64,000 bases of DNA from Brevibacterium aurantiacum. GTDB lineage: Bacteria > Actinomycetota > Actinomycetes > Actinomycetales > Brevibacteriaceae. The position numbers and the translations under genes are program-made. The notes below the pieces were generated by a model, which saw only the letters and a list, made by a program, of their open reading frames with translations, had not been told where the DNA came from and searched no databases. The stretch lies in NCBI RefSeq assembly GCF_007558825.1, contig NZ_VLTK01000008.1:124001-188000 (forward strand), written 5' to 3'. Shown here in pieces: positions 42,348-54,208 of this stretch; positions within the stretch are counted from its first letter, which is position 1; every line of letters begins with the position of its first letter.

Positions 42348-42554
42348 TCAGTACTCGCGAGCGACGCGCTCCAGTGACTTTCGCACCGTCACGAATGAGA
42401 CCGCCACTAGTCCGGTGAGGGCGAGGATGACGGCCACTGCTTCGATGGCGAAGGCGAAGTCGACGATGACCGGAAAGAAACCGGCCGCCATGAACCCGAG
42501 CAGGGCGACCATCGTCAGTGCGGTGGCTGTGGTGAAATACGTGGAACCGTTCAT
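42348..42554 (-). CDS. small two-span membrane protein
   Basis: A 68-residue protein with two hydrophobic segments (about 8-30 and 33-55) and a basic amphipathic end RKSLERVAREY. The ATG at 42554 is well supported by AAGAAGGAG. No family is recognised. It is monocistronic with a strong hairpin downstream. Similar small proteins are common in actinobacteria, with unknown roles. Confidence 0.75.
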   Translation of the reverse strand: MNGSTYFTTATALTMVALLGFMAAGFFPVIVDFAFAIEAVAVILALTGLVAVSFVTVRKSLERVAREY

Positions 42555-42682
42555 TGTTCATCTCCTTCTTCCTTAAAGAAAGAGTAGACCCGAATGAGAC
42601 CTGCGTCACTAGGAAATGTCCGAGAGTTTCACCTGTGCCCAACTTACCTGTCGGTACCATTCGACGGTGATGAGCAGACTGA

Positions 42683-42997
42683 TCAGCCGTTGTCGCGAGC
42701 GTCGAGGGCCCTTTCCAGGCGCTCGAGCTTCCCATCGATCTCACCGGTGTAACCGGGACGAATATCGGCCTTCAGCACCAGCGCCACTCGCGGGCCGAAC
42801 TCACCGACGACGTCGGTGGCCTCTTTGACGACAGCGAACACCTCATCCCATTCACCTTCGATCGTGGTGAACATCGAATCAGTTCGGTGAGACAACCCGG
42901 ACCGTCGAACGACTTCGACAGCCGCGGCGACCGCATCGTGGACCGATGCGTCCGTATTGTCACCGCCGCTGGGTGCGACGGAGAATGCGACGAGCAT
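42683..42997 (-). CDS. thiamine-binding MTH1187/YkoF-family protein
   Basis: A 104-residue ferredoxin-like-fold protein of the MTH1187 (thiamine-binding/DUF77) family, thought to bind thiamine-like ligands in the cytosol. It shows [40 protein letters not shown] and a [15 protein letters not shown] region. AAGGAGGGC precedes the ATG at 42997. It follows the thiolase gene after only 38 bases containing a duplicated 15-mer, so it may share its transcript. Confidence 0.88.
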   Translation of the reverse strand: MLVAFSVAPSGGDNTDASVHDAVAAAVEVVRRSGLSHRTDSMFTTIEGEWDEVFAVVKEATDVVGEFGPRVALVLKADIRPGYTGEIDGKLERLERALDARDNG

Positions 42998-43006
42998 GAT
43001 GCCCTC

Positions 43007-43036
43007 CTTAAGTATCTTTGTCTTAAGTATCTTTGT
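43007..43036. repeat. 15-base tandem duplication between thiolase and thiamine-binding genes
   Basis: The sequence CTTAAGTATCTTTGT occurs twice head to tail (43007-43021 and 43022-43036); the last base is also part of the thiolase stop codon. It spans the ribosome-site region of the downstream gene, so an extra SD-like AAGG is not created but spacing changes. Confidence 0.85.
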
Positions 43037-44226
43037 CAGTTCTGTGCGGGCACGGACACGATGAGCGAGTCACCCTGGCCGCCACCACCGCAGAGGGCGG
43101 CGACACCTGTGCCGCCACCTCGGCGCTGGAGCTCGAGCGCAAGAGTCAATACGATGCGCGCTCCGGAGGCGCCGATCGGGTGGCCCAGTGCAACAGCACC
43201 ACCATTGACGTTGACCTTCTCAGGATCGATGCCCAGGTCCTTCGAACTGGCGAGCCCGACTGCGGCAAAGGCTTCGTTGATCTCATAGAGGTCGAACGAA
43301 TCAGCCGCGACCCCTTCCTTCGCGGCAGCCGCCTGAATCGCCTGTGAAGGCTGATGCTGCAGCGACGAGTCGGGACCTGCCGTCCACCCGTGCGAGCGGA
43401 TCTCGGCGAGAATGGGGGCACCGAGCGCTTCAGCCTTCTCACGAGACATGACGACGACTGCGCATGCACCGTCGGAGATCTGTGAGGCGTTTCCGGCAGT
43501 GATCGTGCCGTCCTTGCGGAAGGCCGGTCGCAGCTTGGCCATCGATTCCGGGGTCGTCTCTGCGCGCACGCCCTCATCGGTGGAGACGGTCACGTCACCC
43601 TTGCGACCGGTGATGGTGACTGCCTCGACCTCATCGGCGAAAGCGCCCGATTCCCAGGCCTGCGCTGCACGCTGATGTGAGCGGGCAGCGAAGGCGTCCT
43701 GGTCCTCACGCGAGAATTCGAAGTCACCGGCGTTGGCCTCCTCGGTCAGACCACCCATGGCCTGGTCGGTGAAGGCATCCCACAGACCGTCATAGTCCAT
43801 ATGGTCCTTGACCACGACATCACCGTATTTGTAGCCCGAACGTGACTTCTCCAGCAGGTGGGGAGCCAGGCTCATCGATTCCTGTCCTCCGGCGACGACG
43901 ACGTCATACTCCCCTGCCCGCACCAGCTGGGCTGCCTGTGTGATCGCGTTGATGCCGGACAGACACAGCTTGTTCACGGTGACACCGGGCACGTGCATCG
44001 GGATGCCGGCTTCGACCGCGGCCTGCCGCGCAGGTCCCTGACCGAGCCCGGCTTGCAGAACCTGCCCCATGATGACGTATTCGACGTCCTCGCCCCTGAT
44101 CCCTGCGCGACCAAGTGCGCCCGAGATCGCCTTGCCGCCCAACTGCACAGCTGTCAGCGACGACAAGCCTCCCTGCAGACGCCCGAACGGAGTACGCGCA
44201 CCCGCGACGATCACTGCTTCAGCCAT
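43036..44226 (-). CDS. fadA4: acetyl-CoA C-acetyltransferase (thiolase)
   Basis: A 396-residue thiolase that condenses two acetyl-CoA or cleaves acetoacetyl-CoA. Catalytic residues are visible: C88 in VNKLCLSG, the NEAFA motif, the His of GHPIG and the Cys of LCGGGGQG. The length and start [18 protein letters not shown] match the biosynthetic/acetoacetyl-CoA type; its closeness to nucS matches the mycobacterial fadA4 neighbourhood, hence the symbol. GAGGAGG lies before the ATG at 44226. It is transcribed divergently from the coiled-coil gene. Confidence 0.93.
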   Translation of the reverse strand: MAEAVIVAGARTPFGRLQGGLSSLTAVQLGGKAISGALGRAGIRGEDVEYVIMGQVLQAGLGQGPARQAAVEAGIPMHVPGVTVNKLCLSGINAITQAAQLVRAGEYDVVVAGGQESMSLAPHLLEKSRSGYKYGDVVVKDHMDYDGLWDAFTDQAMGGLTEEANAGDFEFSREDQDAFAARSHQRAAQAWESGAFADEVEAVTITGRKGDVTVSTDEGVRAETTPESMAKLRPAFRKDGTITAGNASQISDGACAVVVMSREKAEALGAPILAEIRSHGWTAGPDSSLQHQPSQAIQAAAAKEGVAADSFDLYEINEAFAAVGLASSKDLGIDPEKVNVNGGAVALGHPIGASGARIVLTLALELQRRGGGTGVAALCGGGGQGDSLIVSVPAQN

Positions 44227-44454
44227 ATTTCCTCCTCAGATATTCGTACCCCGCTCAAAGCGAGGGAAGTCGACGAAGTGTTGCCTGCTCCAAGGGTAGT
44301 CCAGCTGTCTGTGGCCTCCGTCACGGGGGTTATGTGTCATGGTCGCGAGAGACGTCCACACTTGGGAATTCGCACCCAACACTCATGGTGAGTCCGTTAG
44401 AGTAGTGGTGGGACGATTTGACCACATACCTTGACACGACAGGAGTCCACTTCA

Positions 44455-46029
44455 GTGACGCCCACCGAAGAATTCCGCACAGCGATGCGCGGCTACGAAA
44501 AAAGTGAAGTTGATTCTCGCCTGCAGCAGCTGCGAACCGAGGTCGAGTCCGTTCGTAAGGCCCTTTCCGATGCCCGAAGTCAGGTCATCAACGCTGATCG
44601 CGCGAAACTTCAGATCGCCGGAGAACTCTCCGAGGCGAAGGCCCAGCTGAAGAAGGCGGCCAATGACAGCGCCGAGGCTTCAGGTCCTCCCGGAAGCCGC
44701 ATCGACCATCTGCTCAAGATCGCTGAATCCCAGGCACGCGAGACTCTCTCACAGGCAAACTCCGACGCAGAGACGATTCGCAATAAGGCACGAGCCGAAG
44801 CCGCTTCGGCTCGTGCCCGCATGCACACAGAGAGCAACGACACTCTGTCCAATGCCCGTTCCGAGGCTGATGCCATCATCAGTTCGGCCGAGCTGCGCGC
44901 CGACGAGACTGTGAAAGCTGCCGAAAAGCGTGCTGCAGAGCTCAAGGCGACAGCAGAACGCGAATACAACCAGGCCAAAGAGGCAAATGAGGCTGCCACG
45001 AAGGAAGCCCGCGAAAGCCTCGAACACGAGCTCGCCGGGCTCAGGGCGACTTCTGAGAAGGAGGCTGCCGATCTGCGGGCAGAGGCCAAGAGCCAGGCAG
45101 ATGAGTCGATCAGCACTGCTCAGGCACAAGCCGACGAACTCCTCGCCGCTGCGAAGGCTCGGGACGCGGCATCGACCAAGGCTTCTGACGAACTGGAGGT
45201 CGAGTTGGCTGGCAAGCGCCAGGCGGCGGAGGCTGATCGCAAGAAGCGTTACGACGCAGCTCAGATAGAGAACAAGAAACTCATCGACGAGGCTCAGGCG
45301 CGTGCGGCGAAGGCAGATACAGAGGCCAAGGAAGCCGCAGAGAGAGCGGAGACGACCCGTTCGGATGCGGTGAAGAAGGCTGACGACATCATTGCCGACG
45401 GCAAGACTCGCGCGCAGACCCTCATCGGTGAAGCCCGGGCAACGGCCGAAGCCACCATTGAGGAATCCGCGGCCGAAGCCAAGCGCAACGTGGCATCGGC
45501 TCAGTCCCAGGTCGACCTGTTGACCAAACAGCGCAAGACGATCACAGCGCAGCTCGATCAGCTCCGTTCGCTGTTCGCCATGCCCGGTGTGATGGGCGGC
45601 GATTCCGTCGACCCTGCCAAGGCTGAGTCTGCGTCCCATGCCACCGAGCAGATCGCCGATGAGCAGGAGCTCGCCGACCTTCTGGCGGAGGATCCCGAGG
45701 AGACAGACAAGGCTGATGACATCGCTGCTGCTGACGACGCGGATTCCGGCGCGAAGAGCACGGACGGCCCAACCGACACAGCTGCATCACCGGACTCCAC
45801 GGACACTGCGGAGGCATCGGATCAGACCGTGCCTTCCGAGGCGGCGGAGCCTCAGGGAGCTCAGTTGGAGGCCGAGGAACCTGCCACGACGGACGATTCC
45901 AATGCGGCCGAGGACTCCGACCTGCCGAATGGAGCTACCGATGCCGACACGATAGCCATCGATGCTCAGGTTTCGGGGTCGCAGAGCAAGAGCAGCAAGG
46001 CGTCGCGTTCCGGGAATTCGCTGCGCTGA
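44455..46029 (+). CDS. DivIVA-like long coiled-coil protein
   Basis: A 524-residue cytosolic protein, almost entirely helical. It starts TPTEEFRTAMRGYEKSEVDS, close to the DivIVA/Wag31 N-terminal motif, then forms a coiled coil rich in Ala/Glu/Lys (about 20-380) with heptad-like repeats such as EARESLEHELAGLRATSEKE and AEAAIEESAAEAKRN. The last 130 residues are acidic and disordered. DivIVA-type proteins organise polar growth and division; a polar or scaffold role is a reasonable guess. GTG at 44455 is chosen since AGGAG lies 9 bases before it. A clear terminator follows. Confidence 0.82.
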   Translation: MTPTEEFRTAMRGYEKSEVDSRLQQLRTEVESVRKALSDARSQVINADRAKLQIAGELSEAKAQLKKAANDSAEASGPPGSRIDHLLKIAESQARETLSQANSDAETIRNKARAEAASARARMHTESNDTLSNARSEADAIISSAELRADETVKAAEKRAAELKATAEREYNQAKEANEAATKEARESLEHELAGLRATSEKEAADLRAEAKSQADESISTAQAQADELLAAAKARDAASTKASDELEVELAGKRQAAEADRKKRYDAAQIENKKLIDEAQARAAKADTEAKEAAERAETTRSDAVKKADDIIADGKTRAQTLIGEARATAEATIEESAAEAKRNVASAQSQVDLLTKQRKTITAQLDQLRSLFAMPGVMGGDSVDPAKAESASHATEQIADEQELADLLAEDPEETDKADDIAAADDADSGAKSTDGPTDTAASPDSTDTAEASDQTVPSEAAEPQGAQLEAEEPATTDDSNAAEDSDLPNGATDADTIAIDAQVSGSQSKSSKASRSGNSLR

Positions 46030-46062
46030 GGTCTGCACCATCCCACAGCCCACACCGATGAG

Positions 46063-46093
46063 AAGGGGCCAGTTCACAAAGAACTGGCCCCTT
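46063..46093 (+). terminator. intrinsic terminator
   Basis: A 13-bp perfect stem (46063-46075 and 46081-46093, loop ACAAA) ends in a run of seven T. It terminates the coiled-coil gene 34 bases upstream and may also stop the convergent small gene. Confidence 0.92.
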
Positions 46094-46146
46094 TTTTTCG
46101 GGTCTCGATTCCTGGCCCGCCTACGATCGGCCGACGACCAGTACCC

Positions 46147-46443
46147 TCACCTGAATTTCTGAAAGCACCTCGTGTGCCAGTGGCGACGGGAATCAACTCC
46201 CACCTCGGTGCCGTGTCGCGCGGCCTGTCGCCAGGCAACGATATGTGCCGTCGACGACGCCACGTCCTGTCCGCACCCCGGGCAGATATAGACCTTGCCC
46301 TGAGAATTGCCGGCAACGCTCTGCACCGACCATGTCCCGTCGGGCAGATCTCGACTTGTGCGCAGACCACTCACGGAGTCGGAGAGCTCACGCGGCGCCT
46401 GCTGCCATTTGTTTTTGCGACGCGAGGAGGTAGATCGTGGCAT
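46147..46443 (-). CDS. conserved CxxC protein divergent from nucS
   Basis: A 98-residue basic protein conserved next to nucS in actinobacteria. It has an Arg-rich start, a central [12 protein letters not shown] segment, the zinc-type motif [20 protein letters not shown], and a final [13 protein letters not shown]. Cys, Cys, His and the late His/Cys could form one zinc site. The function is unknown; some databases label homologues ATP/GTP-binding without good reason. It is divergent from nucS with 30 bases between the starts. Confidence 0.8.
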   Translation of the reverse strand: MPRSTSSRRKNKWQQAPRELSDSVSGLRTSRDLPDGTWSVQSVAGNSQGKVYICPGCGQDVASSTAHIVAWRQAARHGTEVGVDSRRHWHTRCFQKFR

Positions 46444-46473
46444 CTGCCCATTCTCTCACGTAAGGTGAAGCGC

Positions 46474-47169
46474 GTGCGTCTCGTCATTGCTAAGTGCTCC
46501 GTTGATTATGCCGGTCGTCTGACCGCCCATCTGCCCATGGCCACCCGTCTCATCATGCTCAAGGCCGACGGCTCGATCCTCATCCATTCGGATGGCGGAT
46601 CGTACAAGCCTTTGAACTGGATGACTCCCCCGTGTTCGATCAGAATCACTGATCCGAGCCAGGAACAGGAGGAGGCCGGTCTGACCGAAATCTGGACGGT
46701 CTCGCAGGCCAAGACGGGTGACAAGCTCGTCATCTCAATCGCCGAGGTGATCGCCGATGACCAGCATGAGTTCGGAACCGATCCCGGACTGGTCAAAGAC
46801 GGAGTGGAAGCCCACCTGCAGGAACTGCTGGCCCAACATATAGAGACTCTCGGAGACGGCTTCAGCCTAGTCAGGCGCGAATACATGACGGCGATCGGGC
46901 CAGTCGACATCCTCGCCCGCGACCACGGCCACAAGTCCGTTGCCGTGGAGATCAAACGACGTGGCGATATCGACGGCGTCGAGCAGCTGACGAGGTATCT
47001 GGAACTGATGAACCGTGACCCGCTGCTCACACCGGTCCAGGGAGTCTTCGCCGCTCAGGAGATCAAACCCCAAGCTCGGACCTTGGCCGAGGATCGTGGC
47101 ATCCGCTGCGTCGTCTTAGACTACGATGCGCTGCGCGGTATGGACGACCCTGACTCGCGTCTGTTCTGA
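46474..47169 (+). CDS. nucS: mismatch-specific endonuclease NucS
   Basis: A 231-residue nuclease that replaces MutSL mismatch repair in actinobacteria: it cuts double strands at G-T, G-G and T-T mismatches with help of the sliding clamp. The N-terminal binding domain starts [20 protein letters not shown]; the RecB-like nuclease domain carries [31 protein letters not shown] and the conserved [16 protein letters not shown]. The GTG at 46474 is chosen because it aligns with the family start and follows AAGGTGA; the frame is open earlier. The end PDSRLF resembles a clamp-binding tail. It is convergent with murA, 3 bases apart. Confidence 0.94.
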   Translation: MRLVIAKCSVDYAGRLTAHLPMATRLIMLKADGSILIHSDGGSYKPLNWMTPPCSIRITDPSQEQEEAGLTEIWTVSQAKTGDKLVISIAEVIADDQHEFGTDPGLVKDGVEAHLQELLAQHIETLGDGFSLVRREYMTAIGPVDILARDHGHKSVAVEIKRRGDIDGVEQLTRYLELMNRDPLLTPVQGVFAAQEIKPQARTLAEDRGIRCVVLDYDALRGMDDPDSRLF

Positions 47170-47172
47170 GTC

Positions 47173-48486
47173 CTATTCGAAGCTGAGGATATCGGCTTTT
47201 TCAACGCGTTCGATGTTGGCGCCGAGACTGCGCAGGTTCGATACGAAATTCTCGTAGCCGCGTTCGATGTGGTCGATGCCGGAGACCTCTGTGATTCCCG
47301 CGGCCCGCAGGCCCGCCATCACCAGGCCGGCGCCGGCGCGGATATCTGAGGCTTCCACCTCGGCACCGGACAGGCTGTTGACACCGGAGATCAGGGCGTG
47401 GTTGCCGTCGACTCGAACCTTCGCGCCGAGTCGCGCGATCTCCTGGACGAACCTCCAACGAGCTTCGAACAGATTCTCCGACAGCAGTCCGACACCGTCT
47501 GAGACTGAATTCAGTGCGATCACGAACGGCTGCAGATCTGTGGGGAAGCCGGGAAACGGCATAGTCGCGACGCGAATCGCATGCGGCCGCTCGGCACCGA
47601 TGACTCGGAATCCATTTCCACGCGTGCCATCGCCGAGCTCGATTTCACCGAGGTCATCGACGGTGGCGCCCGAGTCGCGAAGTTTGATCGCGATATTGGG
47701 CATCAGCTCGAGTCCGACTCCCTTCACGGTCACATCACCGTTGGAGAGAGCCGCACCGAAGGCGTAGGTTCCAGCTACGATCCGGTCCCCCACCGTACGG
47801 TGATCAACCGGATGGAGTTCGCCGACACCGGTGATCGTCAGGTCGGCCGTGCCGATCCCACTGATCTGGGCGCCCATATCGACGAGCATTGCGCAGATGT
47901 CGACGATCTCCGGCTCCTTGGCCGCATTTGAGATTGTGGTCACACCATGGGCCAACGTTGCCGCCATGACCAGGTTCTCCGTCGCACCGACGGAGGGGAA
48001 TTCGAGAACGATGTCCGTTCCGTGCAGACCGCTGGGAGCCTCCGCGACGAAATAGCCGTGATCGAGATGCACCGTTGCACCGAGAGCTTCGAGACCTGCC
48101 TGATGCATGTCCAGGCCCCGGGAGCCGATCGCGTCTCCGCCGGGAAGGGCTACATGTGCTGCACGCATCCGTGCGGTCAGCGGCCCGAGGACGGAGATCG
48201 ACGCTCGCATTGCGCGCACAAGCTCATAGTCCGCCTGGATGCCGACCTCCGCGGGAACATCGATGCTGACGATGCCCCGATCGGCATCGTAATCGACGTC
48301 GCAGCCGAGCCGAATGAGAAGCTGAACCATGATGCGCACGTCGAGGATCGCCGGCACATTGGTGATCGTCGTACGGCCAACGGCCAACAGACTGGCCGCC
48401 ATGAGTTTGAGGACGCTGTTCTTGGCTCCCCTGATATCGACCTCACCGCGCAGCCGACTCGGACCGGTCAAGCGAAAGACATCCAT
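47173..48486 (-). CDS. murA: UDP-N-acetylglucosamine 1-carboxyvinyltransferase MurA (Asp type)
   Basis: This enzyme transfers enolpyruvate to UDP-GlcNAc, the first committed step of peptidoglycan synthesis. The 437-residue protein has [16 protein letters not shown] with the catalytic Lys near 22, the loop [11 protein letters not shown] and the C-terminal EPSP-synthase repeat. The loop position that is Cys115 in E. coli, the fosfomycin target, is Asp118 here, as in mycobacteria, which predicts intrinsic fosfomycin resistance. The ATG overlaps the stop of the DUF2550-type gene by one base (TGATG), so the two are coupled. Confidence 0.96.
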   Translation of the reverse strand: MDVFRLTGPSRLRGEVDIRGAKNSVLKLMAASLLAVGRTTITNVPAILDVRIMVQLLIRLGCDVDYDADRGIVSIDVPAEVGIQADYELVRAMRASISVLGPLTARMRAAHVALPGGDAIGSRGLDMHQAGLEALGATVHLDHGYFVAEAPSGLHGTDIVLEFPSVGATENLVMAATLAHGVTTISNAAKEPEIVDICAMLVDMGAQISGIGTADLTITGVGELHPVDHRTVGDRIVAGTYAFGAALSNGDVTVKGVGLELMPNIAIKLRDSGATVDDLGEIELGDGTRGNGFRVIGAERPHAIRVATMPFPGFPTDLQPFVIALNSVSDGVGLLSENLFEARWRFVQEIARLGAKVRVDGNHALISGVNSLSGAEVEASDIRAGAGLVMAGLRAAGITEVSGIDHIERGYENFVSNLRSLGANIERVEKADILSFE

Positions 48487-48953
48487 CAGGTGAACCTTCC
48501 CATCGTCGGGTTGAAGCCGGGGGGCGATGATTCCAGCCAGGAGGCCATCGTAGACAGCGATTCGGTGTCCATGGCCAGAGATACGGAACGAGGTCGGCCA
48601 TCAGCCTTCCCGTAGGAGCAGTCCACCACCACTGCGTCGGGCAGCACCGAGTACTGTTCACCGGACGTGGGTTTGCGACGGACGAGAATATCGAGGTCGG
48701 CACGCGGGAGACGAACTGCGGCGCGTCGAGTCAGCGCGAATACGGGATACCAGTCCAGTGATGCCACTGAGAACACTGCTACACCCAAACGCCAACGTGG
48801 GCGAGAAGAGGATTCCTCGCCCACGTTGATGGAACAGTCAAAAGCACCGGAGAGCTTCGAAATCGACCTGCGTCGAATCGTCACGACGACGATCAATGCG
48901 AGGGCGAGTCCTACTAACGAGAGCAGAACGATCAGAAGGACGGAAGGGTTCAC
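48486..48953 (-). CDS. DUF2550-type membrane protein
   Basis: A 155-residue protein with one N-terminal membrane segment (about 5-25), basic residues after it, and a soluble domain with [20 protein letters not shown] and [20 protein letters not shown]. It corresponds to the DUF2550 gene conserved between atpC and murA in actinobacteria; function unknown. The GTG at 48953 is used, 22 bases after the atpC stop; upstream in-frame codons lie inside atpC. A 13-bp inverted repeat sits inside the coding region (48793-48828). Confidence 0.8.
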   Translation of the reverse strand: MNPSVLLIVLLSLVGLALALIVVVTIRRRSISKLSGAFDCSINVGEESSSRPRWRLGVAVFSVASLDWYPVFALTRRAAVRLPRADLDILVRRKPTSGEQYSVLPDAVVVDCSYGKADGRPRSVSLAMDTESLSTMASWLESSPPGFNPTMGRFT

Positions 48954-48975
48954 GGTTGCCAGTTTAATTGACGGA

Positions 48976-49236
48976 TCAGAGAAGTTCGGCCTGATCAGCG
49001 GCAATGATGACGCGATCATTCTCGACCGAGAGGAATCCACCATCGGCCTTGACCCGGATGGTCTCCTCAGAGGTCGTGAGAATACGTGCTTCACCATCGG
49101 CAACGACACCAAGAACTGGCTCGTGGCCCGGCAGGATGCCGATCTCGCCGTCCAAGGTACGGGCGATGACGCGCTTGGCCTCACCAGCCCATACCTTTTG
49201 ATCGGCTGCTACGACGTTCACATCGAGTGCAGCCAT
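48976..49236 (-). CDS. atpC: ATP synthase epsilon subunit
   Basis: An 86-residue F1 epsilon subunit that couples the rotor to catalysis and can inhibit it. It has the beta-sandwich start LDVNVVAADQKVWAGEAKRV and the GEIGILPGHEPVLGVV loop. It is shorter than the E. coli protein, lacking the C-terminal helical hairpin, as is usual in several actinobacteria. It begins 3 bases after atpD and is the last ATP-synthase gene. Confidence 0.95.
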   Translation of the reverse strand: MAALDVNVVAADQKVWAGEAKRVIARTLDGEIGILPGHEPVLGVVADGEARILTTSEETIRVKADGGFLSVENDRVIIAADQAELL

Positions 49237-49239
49237 GGC

Positions 49240-50715
<1,476 letters not shown>

Positions 50716-51648
50716 TCAGTCGCCGGCTGATGATGCCGCGAGGGCATCGGCCCCACCGACGATCTCGGTGAGTTCCTGGGTGATTTCCGCCTGGCGAGCC
50801 GTATTGGCCAACCGGGTGTAGGTCTTGATCAGATCGTCCGCGTTGTCGGTCGCAGTCTTCATCGCAGCCTGACGCGAAGCCTGCTCGGAAGCAGAGGCGC
50901 TCAACAGCGCGGACAGAATCCGCGAGTCGATGTAGCGCGGCAGCAACGAATCCAAGACGGCCTCGGCACTGGGTTCGAACTCATAGAGAGGGAACGCAGC
51001 TCCGTCCTTCGCCGGTTCGGACGTACCGCCGGTGGCGACCTCGTCCGCGTCGACTACCTCGAGCGGAAGCAGACGCCGGTATTCCGGGTCGTGCTTGACA
51101 CTGGAGACGAACTTCGTGAACACGATGTAGATCTCATCCACACCGGTCTGCGCGGAATCGGTATTGAAGCTCTGCAACAGCGCCTCACCGATCTCCCGAG
51201 CATTCTCAGGAGTCGGCATCTCAGAGATCCCGGTCCAGGACTGTTCGATCGCACGGTCGCGGAAGGTGTAGTAGTTCTTGGCCTTCCCTCCGACAGTGAA
51301 GAGCGATACATCCTTGCCTTCGCTGCGCAGCAGGCGATTGAGCTCTTCAGCCTCGCGCAGCAGGTTCGCCGAGTAAGCGCCAGCGAATCCACGGTCCGGA
51401 CCGATCACCAGCACTGCTGCACGAGTGACCGACTCAGGTTCCGTCGTCAACACGTGGTCGACGTTGGACTCACTCGCCACCGCTGAGACCGCACGAGTCA
51501 GGGCGTTGGCGTATGGGCTGGCAGACTGCGATCGAGCAATGGCCTTCTGAATCCGTGAAGCAGCGATGAGCTCCATGGCCTTGAAGATCTTCCTCAAGGA
51601 CGAGGTGGAGCGGATCTTCTGCTTGAAGACCCTCTGCTGGGCTCCCAT
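50716..51648 (-). CDS. atpG: ATP synthase gamma subunit
   Basis: The 310-residue central rotor shaft. N-terminal helix [20 protein letters not shown] and C-terminal helix [20 protein letters not shown] with [19 protein letters not shown] are the conserved coiled-coil ends that go into the alpha/beta ring. It lies between atpA and atpD in the normal order. Confidence 0.97.
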   Translation of the reverse strand: MGAQQRVFKQKIRSTSSLRKIFKAMELIAASRIQKAIARSQSASPYANALTRAVSAVASESNVDHVLTTEPESVTRAAVLVIGPDRGFAGAYSANLLREAEELNRLLRSEGKDVSLFTVGGKAKNYYTFRDRAIEQSWTGISEMPTPENAREIGEALLQSFNTDSAQTGVDEIYIVFTKFVSSVKHDPEYRRLLPLEVVDADEVATGGTSEPAKDGAAFPLYEFEPSAEAVLDSLLPRYIDSRILSALLSASASEQASRQAAMKTATDNADDLIKTYTRLANTARQAEITQELTEIVGGADALAASSAGD

Positions 51649-51679
51649 CAGTTCTTCCTTTCGCTGTTACGGATCAGAT

Positions 51680-53314
51680 TCAACGCTTCTGCCGAACGAT
51701 CTGCTCCTGCTCGACTTCATCGGATGAGGCTGTGGCAGTATCTTCGCTGCCTGCCTTTGACCCGCTGGAGTCGGAGCTGACGAAGTTCCGGGTGAACTCC
51801 GTCAAGACGTTGTCCAGCTCTGCCGACGTGTCATCATCGAGCTTGAGCGTCTCACGAATTGTCGTGAAGATGCCGGTCTTGCGCTCGACGTGATCATGGA
51901 GCTCGGTTTCGAACTTGAGCACGTCCGAAACAGGAATCTCGTCAAGATAGCCGTGTGTACCTGCGAAGATCGACACGGTCTGCTTTTCGAAGGGCATCGG
52001 CGAGAACTGAGACTGCTTGAGCAGCTCGGTCAGTCGTGCACCGCGAGCCAGGTCGCGCTTGGTCGTCTCGTCGAGGTCGGAGGCGAACATCGCGAACGCC
52101 TCGAGCGAGCGATACTGTGCCAAGGAGATCTTCAATGTGCCTGAGACACTCTTGAGGGCCTTGGTCTGAGCGGCGCCACCGACGCGGGACACGGAGATGC
52201 CCACGTCGACTGCAGGACGCTGGCCTGCGTTGAACAGGTCCGACTGCAGGAAGATCTGACCATCGGTGATCGAAATCACGTTGGTCGGAATGAACGCTCC
52301 GACGTCGTTGGCCTTGGTCTCAATGATCGGTAGACCGGTCATCGAGCCGCCGCCGAGCTCATCGGAGAGCTTCGCACAACGCTCAAGCAGGCGCGAGTGC
52401 AGGTAGAACACGTCTCCGGGGAAAGCCTCGCGGCCCGGCGGACGGCGCAGCAGAAGTGACACTGCACGATAGGCCTCGGCCTGCTTCGAGAGGTCATCGA
52501 ACACGATGAGGACGTGCTTGCCTTCGTACATCCAGTGCTGACCGATGGCCGAACCGGAGTAAGGGGCGAGGTATTTGAAGCCTGCAGGGTCGGAAGCAGG
52601 AGAGGACACGATCGTGGTGTATTCCAGGGCACCCGCTTCTTCGAGCGAACGGCGGACTCCTGCGATGGTCGAGCCCTTCTGGCCGACGGCGACGTAGATG
52701 CAGCGAACCTGCTTCTTCGGGTCACCGGTCTCCCAGTTGGCTTTCTGGTTGATGATCGTGTCGATCGCAAGGGCGGTCTTACCCGTCTTACGGTCACCGA
52801 TGACCAGCTGGCGCTGTCCACGGCCGACAGGGATCATAGCGTCAATGCTCTTGTAGCCGGTCTGCAGAGGTTCGCGAACCTCTTGGCGATCCATCACGCC
52901 TGCGGCCTGGAGCTCGAGCTCACGACGTCCGACAGTCTCAACTTCACCGAGTCCGTCGACTGGCTGACCCAGAGGATCGACCACTCGACCGAGGTAGCCG
53001 TCGCCGACGGGAATCGAGAGAACCTCACCGGTGCGGTGGACGTTCTGTTCAGCCGCGACCCCGGAGAACTCTCCGAGGATGACGACGCCGATCTCGCGCT
53101 CGTCCAGGTTCTGTGCCAAGCCCAAGGTGCCGTCTTCGAACCGGAGGAGTTCGTTGGCCATGGTGCCGGGCAGACCCGAGACGTGGGCAATTCCGTCACC
53201 TGCGGTGACGACCTTGCCGACCTCGGACTTTACCGAGCTTTCGGGGTTGTACGAGTCAACGAACTTCCCGAGAGCGTCCCGGATCTCTTCCGGGCGAATT
53301 GTCAGTTCCGCCAT
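51680..53314 (-). CDS. atpA: ATP synthase alpha subunit
   Basis: The 544-residue non-catalytic nucleotide-binding subunit. It has [13 protein letters not shown] near 171-183 and the arginine-finger region [20 protein letters not shown]. The C-terminal 40 residues are a Ser/Asp/Glu-rich tail beyond the usual end, typical of actinobacterial alpha subunits. There is an 84-base gap to atpH, the longest in the F1 part. Confidence 0.98.
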   Translation of the reverse strand: MAELTIRPEEIRDALGKFVDSYNPESSVKSEVGKVVTAGDGIAHVSGLPGTMANELLRFEDGTLGLAQNLDEREIGVVILGEFSGVAAEQNVHRTGEVLSIPVGDGYLGRVVDPLGQPVDGLGEVETVGRRELELQAAGVMDRQEVREPLQTGYKSIDAMIPVGRGQRQLVIGDRKTGKTALAIDTIINQKANWETGDPKKQVRCIYVAVGQKGSTIAGVRRSLEEAGALEYTTIVSSPASDPAGFKYLAPYSGSAIGQHWMYEGKHVLIVFDDLSKQAEAYRAVSLLLRRPPGREAFPGDVFYLHSRLLERCAKLSDELGGGSMTGLPIIETKANDVGAFIPTNVISITDGQIFLQSDLFNAGQRPAVDVGISVSRVGGAAQTKALKSVSGTLKISLAQYRSLEAFAMFASDLDETTKRDLARGARLTELLKQSQFSPMPFEKQTVSIFAGTHGYLDEIPVSDVLKFETELHDHVERKTGIFTTIRETLKLDDDTSAELDNVLTEFTRNFVSSDSSGSKAGSEDTATASSDEVEQEQIVRQKR

Positions 53315-53398
53315 CTGGTTTCCCTGCTTCCTTTACTCAAAACTTGTGTCCGACGACCGGTGGGCCGCCTGTGCTGCCGGACTGGCCGGCCCCTCGAT

Positions 53399-54208
53399 TT
53401 AACTTGCGAGCTTGCGCTGAACTTCGGCCAGACGATCAGCCACTGTGGAACTCATCATCTCATCGCCGACCTGAACCCGGACTCCCCCGACGACCTTAGG
53501 ATCGACCTGAACGTTGAGCACGAGGTCGCGTCCATAGCTGGCCGACAGAGCGGCCGCGAGTTTCTGGGTCTGAGCTTCGCTCAACGGTTTGGCGACGGTG
53601 ACATCGGCGACTGAACGCTGCTGTCGTGCCGCGAGGATATCGCTGTACTGATCCAGAGCCTTCGCCACGCGGAGCCCACGTGGGTACAGAACCGCCTGCT
53701 CGATCAGTGTGATGGTGTCGGCCTGTGCCTTACCTGCCAGCAAGTCTGCGATGAGCGCGCGCTTGGCCGATGCAGATGCATCGGACTCCAAGGCCCGCGC
53801 CAGTTCGTGTTCGCTTTCGCACAGACGGGCGAAGCGGAAGACTTCCTCTTCCACCTGGCCGAGTTGACCGGATGCCTGAGCAGCAGCTGCGACAGCTGTC
53901 ACTCCGGCAACCTCAAGGCTGGTCACCAAGTCCTGAGTCCTCGCCCAGCGCTGGCTCACGGCCAGTTCACTCAGACGCAGGGCCGTATCAGTGGTCCGTG
54001 TCGAGAACAGAGTCCGCAGCAGCTGCTGCTTCTTCTCAGCCGACTCGGACGAGTCTGCCAAGGCCTTGCGCAGCGTCACGTTCTCAGCGAGAACGGCAAC
54101 GATGGCCAGTTCACCAGCACCGATTTCACGCGCGTCACCGCGGGAGATCTCAGCGTTGGCGGTTTCAAGTACGGCCTGCAGGGACAATCTGCTCGACTGG
54201 AGCATCAC
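53399..54208 (-). CDS. atpH: ATP synthase delta subunit
   Basis: A 269-residue delta (OSCP-type) subunit linking the peripheral stalk to F1. The C-terminal half is canonical (YPRGLRVAKALDQYSDILAA, then QTQKLAAALSASYGRDLVLN and VDPKVVGGVRVQVGDEMMSS). It is about 90 residues longer than the E. coli protein at the N-terminus but much shorter than the mycobacterial b-delta fusion. It overlaps atpF by 4 bases. Confidence 0.95.
   Translation of the reverse strand: MMLQSSRLSLQAVLETANAEISRGDAREIGAGELAIVAVLAENVTLRKALADSSESAEKKQQLLRTLFSTRTTDTALRLSELAVSQRWARTQDLVTSLEVAGVTAVAAAAQASGQLGQVEEEVFRFARLCESEHELARALESDASASAKRALIADLLAGKAQADTITLIEQAVLYPRGLRVAKALDQYSDILAARQQRSVADVTVAKPLSEAQTQKLAAALSASYGRDLVLNVQVDPKVVGGVRVQVGDEMMSSTVADRLAEVQRKLAS

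Noticed and set aside
48793-48828. 13-bp inverted repeat as a terminator for the atp operon
   Set aside because: It lies inside the DUF2550-type coding region, has a 10-base loop and no T-tract; termination there would cut off murA.
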